Assembly (NCBI GenBank): GCA_034620365.1
Contig: JAQGEQ010000299.1
Span: 992,001-1,056,000 of the forward strand
DNA: 64,000 nt
Direction of reading: 5' to 3'
From: Pegea sp. RAD2-039
Lineage: Eukaryota; Chordata; Thaliacea; Salpida; Salpidae
Shown here: piece after piece, positions 34,601 to 45,180 of the stretch
Numbering within the stretch: position 1 is the stretch's first letter
Layout: the number at the start of each line of letters is the position of its first letter
Notes under the pieces: model-generated
The model's input: only the letters and a program-made list of their open reading frames with translations
What the model was told of the DNA's origin: nothing
Databases searched by the model: none
Translations under genes and position numbers: made by a program

Positions 34601-37294
34601 TTCAACAAAGCAATCTTTCATATATAAGTGCCCGTATAAGCTTAAATAAAAACCACACGCTTTTTATTAAATATTGTTCAAAAACAAACTTTTAAAACAG
34701 ATTTGCTAAACTTTAAACATCTTTATGGCATCTATAATTAATATTTTACAAAAAGTTTTTATCGGTTAAACATAAAAAAGTTAAAATTCTTACAAGTTTG
34801 TTTTTCTTCCCCTCCTGAAATTTCACCTGAGCTTTCAGAATATTCTGAAATTAAAATTTGGTGTTACCTTAGTAGAAAAGCTAGCTTAAACTCAAAACTA
34901 CCTATTTCGCTGACAGAAGCATCTTCATCATCTGTAGGAGCGCTTGTTTCTGCAAATAGTACAAATACTTTCGAGTAATTTTTCACACTTACTTAACTTG
35001 TTTACTAGTAATTAGGTAAATTATAACTAATAAAGAGTATAATTACTTTATCTTTTATATTAAAAAACATCCTAATTTGTTGTCAATTTTCCCACTTCAT
35101 TAAAATGCATATTTAAAACTATATTTATTCAAAAAAAACAAGAAAATGTTTTTCCAGCTAAATTATGTGATGTCAATTAAAAACTAATTTATCTATTAAG
35201 AAAATTACTTTTGTAGTTTTCTTCCATGTAATCACCTGATGCTTCACCGTCTAAAAAGTTTGAAAATAATCCTATTATTATTGTGCAAAACAGATCATCA
35301 TTTTTGCGTTAAAGATGCCTTCTTTGTTGTAAGCCATTTGTTGATTGAAGTAAATTCAAAGCAATAAAGTATGCGCTTGTTCTTATTTTACAAAGCATAA
35401 GATTTTCTTTAACAATTGAATTTAATCTTTCAGTAAGCTAGCTCTTTTGGTTACAAGTGATTGAAAAGGGAAATGATGACGTCATTAAGCAAATGTAACT
35501 TCAGCTGGCTTGAACTAACCTGCCACAGCTTCAACGAGTTGTAATAAATCATCTGCAAAGAAATTTACGAATTGCATTTTGTTTTCAAGAATATCTATTA
35601 AAAACTACCAATCATTATTATACATCATCTTAATCTTAAGCTCAAGGTCTTTGAATTATTTTATTCAACGTGTAATAAAAAGGATGTGGTCAGGAAACTT
35701 GTTTGTGTAATATTTGTCGTTTTTATCTCCCGAATTAGAAAAATCTTATTTTATGATGTTTGATGTAATAATCGCATATAAAAATTTTATTTATTTTGTT
35801 TATAAACATAATTTGTTAACTTGTTTGTGTACTAAATAATATCTATTATATTTTTATATCTTATTTATTTATTACATTAAATTCTTTATCTTATTTATTT
35901 TCTTTTTATTTATTTTATTGTTTTTTTATTTCGAATAAAACTTTCAAAAATGAAGAACTCACTATCTCCTGAACCTGATTCATCTGCAAGATCTTCATCA
36001 TCTCCTATCATTGGTAGCATCATATATTCTTTAAAAATTTTCAAAATATTCGTGTGATGAATTTAAACGAGTTTCTACAGCTACTTATTTTGAAATAATC
36101 ATTAAAACTTATTAGAAATCGGTTTGAAGTTAATTTAATAAAAGAATATTTGAACAACTATAAAAACCTCTTGAATTTGCTTCCACATCTGAACTGAAAC
36201 CTAAAAAATAAGAATGTTTTGAAAGACAGGAAGTAATTTGAATTTGTTTTGCTTAGCGTTAGTATTTGCATAATCTATTTGTAAATTTTGTTGAATATCG
36301 CTTATGAACCACCTTCAGCAGTAAGGGAGGAAATGACGTTCTCAGGTGTAAGATCACCAGATCCACCTGTGGGAAAACTGTCATCTCATGTTACTGTTTT
36401 GTTTCAAGCAAACTTACCAGAGCCTTCTTCGACATTTGTATCTGCAATCTTGATTGGCGTTTTTAGTTCTGCAGTTAAAGAAAAATAAGAGTTTGAAAAC
36501 TGATTTAAACAGAAATCTGTAAAAATCTTTTTAGGACTCTTGCTGTTAATACAAGATGTAAGTTCAAGAAGAAAAATCGGTATCTTAATGTCTATACACA
36601 AATTAAATCAGATATTTACATGGAATAATTTCATTCCTTAATTTTGGTAATATAGCCAAAGAAGAAAAATGTTCAAAAAGATCCCAAAGTGAATATGATA
36701 AAACTCAGTAAAAAAGACTCTTCTGGAAGCATTTAACTCTACATTTAAATAAGATCAAAATGTGAGACTTTTAACACCAAGTTTAGATGTTTATTAAGCT
36801 TAATTAGCTTAACTATTTCAAGATTTCTATTTTTATAATTTGTTCAGAAAAGATTTTTTTGATGACGATGACGTTGATAGCGATGACTTTAGATATTTAC
36901 GAGCAATTAACGAAATCGTATAAATTCAAACATAAAAACAAAAAAGTTGAATTTCTACAGATTAGCAAATGAAGCAACTTTGAAAATTTATTAGAAAAAT
37001 GTCTTATAGATATTTTCTAATAAAATTTGTATTATACTAAAAAAGTTTTTTTATAAATTAAGTTAAACATTACTTGATAGCTCTAAACTCTCCATATTTC
37101 CATATTCGTTGCTATAAACCCCACTGTACGATGGATATTCATAATAACCGGATGATTTAGGATACGGAGAACAATTTGAAGCATGAAACTCTTTATGAAA
37201 TAGTAAATAGTTAATGCATTAAAGATAAACTGACAATAATTCAATACTTACTCAATATACAAAAGAAAGCTAGAGACAAGATGAAACTTTTCAT
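31601..37294 (-). CDS. Secreted acidic Ser-Gly protein with RGD, proteoglycan-core-like (14 exons)
   Basis: I do not recognise a known family. Exons, minus strand: 37252-37294, 37074-37190, 36418-36468, 36313-36366, 36168-36200, 35963-36004, 35520-35552, 35209-35250, 34902-34949, 34794-34844, 33334-33363, 32061-32189, 31925-31978, 31601-31707. All 13 introns are phase 1 and the sum gives 277 residues. The protein opens with a signal peptide (MKSFILSLAFFCIL), then a Tyr-rich stretch (GYYEYPSYSGVYSNEYG). A long acidic body follows with Ser-Gly sites next to acidic residues: VEEGSGGSGD, DESGSGD, GEASGDYMEE, ESSGEISGGEE. These resemble glycosaminoglycan attachment sites. NSRGDDED gives an RGD across an exon junction. 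The end is DNYDYENLNDLE. There is almost no cysteine and no transmembrane segment after the signal. Inferred role: extracellular proteoglycan core or matrix/adhesion protein. The chain of in-phase exons supports the gene; a missed small exon is possible. Confidence 0.75.
35477..35484. promoter_or_regulatory. CRE palindrome TGACGTCA in an intron
   Basis: A perfect TGACGTCA in the intron just upstream of the exon 35520-35552 region of the secreted acidic gene, in otherwise AT-rich sequence. Confidence 0.3.
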
Positions 37295-37738
37295 TTTGAA
37301 GTTTTCGGTTTTAATAACAAATAAAAATCTGAATTTTTTCTAAGGAAATAGAAAAAGATTTAACATTATTAGACTATCTTCTAAAAGCTTCTTTCTTTAA
37401 TAATTAGTGATCTAGAAACTACGATAGAAGTAATCTATAAAACTTTAAGTTTAAAACTAAAATACAAAAGTTGTAGATAAAAATATTATGATTATCGTTT
37501 ATATAACATTTGTATAAATATTTATAAATTAAGTTATTACTTATAAACATAAATTTGTAATGTAAATAGTAATAAATCTGATACTATATAAGTTGTTTAT
37601 TTTATATGAACTCAAAAAATTATCTATAACTTTTTACTGGGTGATTAAAAACTATTTAAAATTCTAAACAACAAATGTTTAAACTACAACTGTGGTGACT
37701 TCTTGTAAAAATGAAATGATAAGGTCTCATTTACAGAG

Positions 37739-37746
37739 TATTTATA
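37739..37746 (-). promoter_or_regulatory. Candidate TATA box of the secreted acidic gene
   Basis: GCGTATAAATACTCTG on the minus strand gives a strong TATAAATA. It lies about 445 bases upstream of the start codon of the secreted acidic gene and in the right orientation. A start site about 30 bases on would leave a 5' UTR of roughly 400 bases, or a shorter one if spliced. In such AT-rich DNA a chance match is possible. Confidence 0.35.
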
Positions 37747-40700
37747 CGCAAAAGATGAAGGAGAAATGGATTTTCCAGAAACATGAGGTTTTCACTGAAA
37801 TTATGTGAAGTTTTGTCTAGTTTCTCAATTATCGTTCGTTGACGCATTAATTTTTATTAATGTGTTGGCTTGTACATACAATTATACCTTGTGAAACAAT
37901 TGAACTTATATAAATTGTTTGTTTTTTTATCATTTTAATTAAAAAAAAATACTTTTAGGTTTATCAAATTAAGTTTTAGAGTAAAACCTGATTGATCAGT
38001 AATTTCACAAATAAATCAACTTATTTAACTCATACTTTGAATATTTGAATAATCAATCATGCAAGCAAAAAAAACAACAACGAAATTTGAACATATCGAA
38101 TAATAAAGATGACGTCTTTGAATTAATAGGAGAAAAATCATTCAAATTCTCATTTAAATTTGCTGAAAGTTTGATAAAAGGGTGATTTTTATAAAAAAAA
38201 TTTGTACTAGAAACTTTAAGATGCATTTTTTTCCAACGCAAAGAACAAACTAAAATTCATATAAACTGAAATTTGTGCGAACTTAGGTGTCTAGTATAAT
38301 CGTTGAGCTTTTAAAATGTATTTTGAAAATTACTTTTACTGAGTTTAAAGTGAAATTAAAAAATCGTTCAATTGATTGAATCGATAAAATATTTTCTTGT
38401 AATAATTGCCTTTAGTAGTTGGTATAAAGAAATAAACAAACCAATTTAGTAGCTTATAAAGTAAAAGCATAAAATATGTAATTGACAAAATATAACTTGT
38501 GTTTTCTTACTAATGTTAAAACTTTGAATAGATTAAAAGACTATTTTACAAAAAAAAATAAAATATTAGAAGAACTTGTTATCAATAAAACTGAATGTCA
38601 TGATTTTCTTTACTCTTTTAAACTTACAGAAAATATTTTATAACTTTTCTTTGATCTTTTACTTATTTATGTTTTTTTCTAAAACGCTTTAATTACTATT
38701 CAAAGAGAAAATTCAATCCTTTAAAGCAAACTTTCTTTTAGAAAAATAAGAAAATAAACAAAATAAATAATGACTTAATCAAATCTAAATGATGCTGTCG
38801 CCTTTTAAGGTTCTGTGAGCTCTTTTATGATATTACGTTTCACTTCTGAGGTTTTAGCTGCTCAAATGAAAAGTTTGAAATATGAACCCTAATAAAGACA
38901 TGGCTTATAAGAATTCCCCGGAAAACCAAATAAGGAACATAATACTATTATATACGACTTGATTATTGTTATAAATATAACTCTATTTATAGTTTATTAT
39001 TTTGAAAAAAGTAAACAAGTGCATTAGTTTAAAAAAATTTCTTGAAACTATTTATAAATGATAAATTGATAGCTTTCAATCAAGATATGAAAGTAAATTG
39101 GCACAACAAACATATTTTCATAGTTCAAATAAAAACTTAATAAAATCTATAGCATGTATAATGTAATCACAAAATTATAACATAAGATGCTTGATCAGAA
39201 TTATAGATGAAATGAAATAAATAAAGATTATTGTATAATGAATCTAGATTATATATAATGAATTGACATTAATCTTGTGGCTTCTTTCTTCAAAATGTGT
39301 TTAAAAAGAAAACGCTTTTGACTAGTTTAGAAATTAAAATTCTTTCTTTTAAAGTTGATACTCAACGTTTAAAATAAAAACTTACAAGAAGTATACAATT
39401 AAACTAAATGCGCCGATTTTTTATCAAATTAATATTTGACTATATGTTTGAAACCAAAAGTTAATAAAGTGAGGCAGAAGTCAATTGAGTTAAAGTTTAA
39501 CTAACATTGTTATTATACTTATCAAGCTGTAAAAACCTATACATTTTAGTAATGAATGCAAAAGGTAAGACTCATAAAAAATTTATTCACAAATTCCTTG
39601 TATAAAACTCAAGTTTAATTTTACTCATTAAATTATTCAGATGTTATTTGCTACCCTCTATAACACTTTATCACGAACTGAATGCAATTTACTTTGAAAT
39701 TTTAAACAGTTTTTTTTTTCAGAAATTAAATAATTAGCTAAGAAAGTTATCGTGCTGTTAACTTATTTAGATATCAATTATCAAATATATTTTTATTATA
39801 AATAATTATTATTGATAGTCTAAGCTCAAACTTATTTTACCAATCAGTTTATTGTAGCTTCAAAATACCAGCCAAAAGGCTGTTTACAATAAACGACTTG
39901 TACAGACGGAAACAAAAAAAAGATTCTTTGCTTAACTGCATTTATAGTTCATTGATTAAAAACAATCTATATTCCCTAAGATGTAACAATCAGCCAAAGA
40001 AATAAATCTGCAAAAACTAATAACTGCTTCTATTAAGTCTTTAAAAAGATAAAAAAAACTTTTAGTTAAAAATAGAGTTTCTCGATTTAGGTAATAGGAA
40101 GTAATAATCTCAGGATAAAACGAATCATAAAACGAAAAATTTTCTTGAATATAAAAATCAACACACTTTGAAAAAATAATGGATTGAATTTTTCAGCAAG
40201 CCTCAGCCCACTTTACTAACCCAGCTTTTTAAGCTCTTTTCATAAAGTTCAAATAAATACTAGAGTAATTATAGAACGCTCATAATATTTAGATTTTCTA
40301 AAATATTTAAGTTAAGTTTTTGATGTTATTTTAAAAAGGGTTTACTTTTATTTAAATATTTATCTTTGTAAAGTTGAAAATAATATTAATAAATTCTAAA
40401 ATAATTTCGATAACTGGTTGATTTTTCAAGATAAGTCTGTAAAACTAGCACTGTATTTTAAGAAAAATACTCCATTAAATGTTTTAACGGTGGGTTGCTT
40501 ACAAAAAAAAAGTTTACTTCATCGGCATTTCATTTACTTTTTATCTAACTGCTCACATTTTCTCATTAATAATTAAACAACGTGGTATAACAGTAAAGAT
40601 GTTTACCGCTGACGTAAATGTGTTAAGCGTCATTTTCGTATAGACCGTTGTCTTTCGGTATAGACCGTGCTATGGGTAGCGTGTATCGTTAGTATACTTA

Positions 40701-42541
40701 TCAATGTTGTTAGTCGCCTTAATAATTTAAAAGAAGCTCTATATAAAAGGTCATTATCATTACAAATAGTTCATTACATATATAGGTATGTTGTATAATT
40801 GATTTCATATAGTACTTAGAACAAAATTACATCATTTAGAAATTCTTATTCGAAAATAATTAAGAACAACGAATTCTATTTTGATAGATGTTGTCAGTCA
40901 ATCATTGAAAACTGTTGGTTAAATCGTTGTAAAAATTTTTAGAAGATACGTCGATATAGATTACATCATCTTTATTTGTTTTTCAAAAGCATATTTAACC
41001 AATAATAGACAATAAAGTTTTATTCTTCATCTAGAATGCTTCTATTGATTTAAACTGATGGTAACACCAGAAACATTACTAAAAGACTTTCTATAATACA
41101 ATTTCATACTTTAACAGGATATTTGTGATTGATTAGCAGATTAGAACTAACAGCTGTATGATTATGTAAATCAGATATTAAACAAGTAGAAATTAATTTA
41201 TGGTCATGATAACTTTAAGAAAAATATATCTAGTTGTTCTAAGCCTAAAGAAATTGGTTTTATTAGTTTTACTAGAATTAAATGATTTATCTTTTATTAG
41301 ATTGTTGATTAAAATATCATGCAAATTTATTCAAATGTTTTTAATACTTCTATGAACAGTAAAAAATAGAGACAAATCTTATAAATTATGATTTTTAATC
41401 TATACAAGCTTATACCAGATTCTATTAATTGTCTCAAAAATTAACTGAATGTATAAACTTATAATAAACTAAAGTTTTAACTAAATAAGCTTAAAAGGAA
41501 CAAGATCTAAAAAAATAAACTTTTATCTACCTTAAAACATTTATCAAAAGTTTAAACTACTTATACCTCAGCAACATGTAAATACCAAACCTGTTAATAA
41601 AAAGGTACAACAGATTCTATTCAACAAATACTAAGCAGCAAAGTTAAGTTCAAGTCCTTTTAAGAACATCAGGAGTTTCTAAGGTATCAATAATTTATAA
41701 CAATTGCTATTTTTGAAGATACACATTTCTGTGATCAAAATTGTCTGCTGTAAACTTGCATTTATTTTGATTTTCAAAAGGCTGAAATAACTGGACTATA
41801 ATAAGCTGATTAAATTGGTGTTTAAAATCTTGCTTGACTGGTAAAAAACTTGCTTTCTAATTAAAACTACTTAACATATTTTAAAGTTTAGAATTTTGCA
41901 AATGTTTAGAAAGCATTGAATACTTTGATAACGATTTGTATGCTTTGCAAAGTTGGATTTCTCTACCTAAGTGTCCAATTCTTTAATCAATACTACTCTT
42001 TCAAATCGATTTTCAAAAAAGATTTTAAATTGATTTGTAAATTAAACTTTAAAGAAAAACATTTAGATTTAAAGAAATAAAAACAATTCTTTTGTTATAA
42101 ACAAACTGTTAGTTCAGTTACTTTTTACATTTGTTTATAGATGAATAAACTTTAAAAAGAAAATATTTGATAATTCTCAACATTTACTAATTATTTGTCA
42201 AAGTATTTTTACATTAATTTGTTTTAAAACCCATTTTTAACTAGCTCAATTCATTTTTAACCAACATTTTTGTCAAGTTGTTTCAATCGATTCAGTATAA
42301 GAAAGAGTTAAACAAGTTATTTGTTTAGTTTATTTTGAATATGACCTACAATTGTTTTAACAAAATACATATAATATACAGAGATTTGTAAATTCACATT
42401 CTTAAGATTATGTTCTTTTGAAAGCTGCTTATTGATTGTTATAGTCGAATGAAATGTTGCATAAGAAGAACAAACAAAGAAATAAAAAGCAAATGATAAA
42501 AGTCAAAAAGTTGAACAGAAGACAATCATCAAATTTATTTT
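37747..42541. other. Intergenic, AT-rich
   Basis: Between the upstream region of the secreted acidic gene and the stop codon of the STPG-type gene. No exon was recognised. The one distinct patch is the promoter-like segment at 40.63-40.79 kb listed separately. Confidence 0.5.
40634..40784 (+). promoter_or_regulatory. Promoter-like patch with direct repeats and TATA box
   Basis: A locally GC-richer patch carries an imperfect direct repeat, TTTCGTATAGACCGT at 40634 and TTTCGGTATAGACCGT at 40653. About 75 bases further on is a textbook TATATAAAAG at 40740-40749, then a donor-like TATAG/GTATGT at 40784-40785, where a short first exon could end. No reading frame follows on the plus strand, so the product, if any, could be noncoding or have exons too small to see. 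Confidence 0.35.
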
Positions 42542-45180
42542 CTAGGATTTAGTTTTTGAAGAAATTGTGTAAAAAGGTCCTTTAGACTTCAAACTGACAT
42601 TATAAGCGTTTGGTGAAGGGGTTTTCACTGAAATATAAATTAAATCATTAAAACTTGTTGAAGTGTAAGGTAACAACTATTTACTTGACTTAAGCCACTC
42701 TTGCTTCCTAGGGGATGCTGAAATAGTAAATGAAGGAGCTGTTTTCCAGACTTGCAAATCAGCGAGTTCCGGGAAGTAGAAATTGGCAGGCGGTGAACCA
42801 TCACCAACTTTCTTCTTTAATTGTTTACCTGAAAGTAATTAAATGTAATTTGAAAAAAAAAAATTCATAAAAAGAATAGTTTTTTAAATCTAATAAATAA
42901 GAAAGTTTTCATTTAAGATAAATGAGAGAAAATTTTTCAGTTTTTAAATATTTTTAAAATGAGTTTTTATCAAATTATCGAAATAAAAACTATTTAAAAA
43001 GAAATAATCCATTCAGCTTTTTAATTTGTCAAAAAATCAATTTATAAATTTAATATTGTTTAGAAGGTGTACACCGTGGACTGCTAGTATCATCTTTTAT
43101 TACCTAGGAGGTCACCAACTTCAACAATTATCAGTAAAACGTCTTTCTCAACAACAACTAATAACATCACCAAACTATTTTTAGTTTAAAACTTTAATTT
43201 CTTAGGTCGGAATTGTGCTCACTTAAAAGTAAAACAAATCGAAATGATTATTTTGCTACTGGACAAGATTCACTTTGTCAGTTCATTAAAAACTACCCTA
43301 TTACATCAAAAAATGTTTTTTTTGTCAGAGGACATGAGATCTATGTAAAAAATCAAATATTTACCCATGCTGTGACTGGGGAAGGTTTGTTTCACGAATT
43401 GCCTTGCTCCAACAGTAGCTGTTTGTGGGTAATGGAATGGGGTAGGCCACTTGGTTTCGAAATCACATTTGTGAAAGAATGGAGATGAAGTTCTCATAAA
43501 AGGTCGAGCCCAACACTTTCTACCACCTCCACCTAACAATCAAAAGATTAGCAACACACTTGTTAATGTACTAGTTTACTTTTTGTATTTTCTCTAAAAC
43601 CAAATGTGTATGATGGAGATGAAGATTGGACACAAATATTGTATGTAGCTGGACCAGGACTATCTACTTTAGAAGATGTTGTTAGTCTAGAATCCAGTTT
43701 TTCAGTTGAAGCTTGAAAAGAAACAAAAAAGTTTGAAAATTGAAATAATTTTCTTTCGATTTTCTTGTAAACTTTAAACGAAAAAGTTTAAATTAAATTT
43801 TGTTATGAAGTCTTACTAATATTTTATAAATATTGTTTCATCATACTCTGAAGCTTTGGGTTTTGATTTGCTTCATAGTATTTGTAAATAGATTTTGGTA
43901 GTTTTGGCCGAAGAGACTCTCTACATTTATAACAGAGGATGATTAATTTTCAATAAGACTTTTAAATATATAATTGTTTACCTGACATATGCAGCATATT
44001 TTAACATACCTTGCTGGATTTTACTGGGTTCTGATCTTAAGATTATTCTAAAATGAAATTAATGTTAATGAGAAAATTTTATTTAAAAAATTTGATGAAT
44101 GATATCAAGTTTTTAAAATGCAAATATTTGTTTAACAGATAAAATAGAGTTCATTTGATGTATGAACGTAAGATCCTTAGAAATAATATAGTTGTTTCAT
44201 AGATTAAATCAATCATAATTTTATTAATTACAATTAAATATAGTTTTGAGAATTCATTTTAGTCATAAAACTTATCTGTATAGACCATTAATTACAACTA
44301 AAAACTGATTTAAATAAAATTGTCAGTAACCTTTCTCATTATAATTTTCTTTTGTTAAAGAAAGCATGCAATAAATACCTTTTAGGTATTGTGTGGTATT
44401 GACTGGAATAACCTTCAGGTATATGAGGTACTCTTCTATTGATATAATTTTGTATATCTTTACAATTATGTCTTGGTGTATTTCTAAGGGACATGTTTTC
44501 TTCAAATTTGTACTTATAAAAAAAACATAAAATTCTTAATACAAACATTAATAGAACTACATTGAATTGTTTAGATAACAAAATATTATCTTTATTTATA
44601 GTATTTTTTATTAAACAACTTATTTTTTCTATGGTCATCAGATTTTCTAATATTGTCAAAAAATTGCTAAATAAAGAAAAAATACATTTTATATTTTAAG
44701 CTTGACACTTATTTCATAAAATATTAAAAAATATAGTACCTTATTTTTTGGTTTTATATTCTTTGTTTTAATGCTTTGATCAACATCTGTTCTACCTGAA
44801 TTAAAAAGATGAAACAATTTAAAAGATGAAACATTTTAAAAGATGAAACATTTTAAAAGATGAAACATTTTAAAAGATGAAACATTTTAAAAGATGAAAC
44901 ATTTTAAAAGATGAAACAATCTAAATGAGTTAGTCTAGACAACTTTGAAGATATTTATTAAATACTAAGAAATAATAAACTATAAGAAGCAAAAAAAAAG
45001 GTTTAGGAAGATTTTATCAAAATTTAGATATTTTATGTATGAATGGTTTTAATTGTAAAATTCTTTCAAATTTAAATTACCTGTATCACTTCCAGTAGGG
45101 ATTTTAGTTTTAAACTTAACTGTAGAATCAGTTTTTTCTGAACCAATCTCTGTTATACTCATCTGAGAATCTTTATACAT
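42542..45180 (-). CDS. SHIPPO/STPG-repeat ciliary or sperm-tail protein (9 exons)
   Basis: Proteins with sperm-tail PG-rich (SHIPPO/ODF3) repeats bind axonemal microtubules in cilia and sperm tails. Exons, minus strand: 45081-45180, 44740-44795, 44379-44512, 44010-44047, 43847-43918, 43580-43711, 43365-43532, 42685-42828, 42542-42627, in phase for 309 residues. The clearest repeat is DSPGPATYNI followed by SPSYTFGFRENTK near residue 150-175. A second is TPSPNAYNV followed by GPFYTISSK at the C-terminus. Between them, GDGSPPANFYFP with APSFTISA looks like another, degenerate one. Two further blocks (SSPFFHKCDFETKWP and the His/Tyr-rich IPEGYSSQYHTIPKR) are not assigned. Exon 5 uses the second of two adjacent AGs as acceptor, which is needed to keep the frame. 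Orthology to a particular ODF3/STPG/CIMAP gene is open. Confidence 0.8.
44804..44922. repeat. 17-bp tandem repeat, 7 copies
   Basis: Seven nearly perfect copies of a 17-bp unit (AAAAGATGAAACATTTT) in intron 1 (44796-45080) of the STPG-type gene. Only the first and last copies differ by a base or two, which suggests a recent expansion. Confidence 0.95.

Noticed and set aside
43070-43200. An additional exon between the 43365 and 42828 exons of the STPG-type gene
   Set aside because: The candidate stretch has a stop in the required frame, and direct joining of the flanking exons is in phase.
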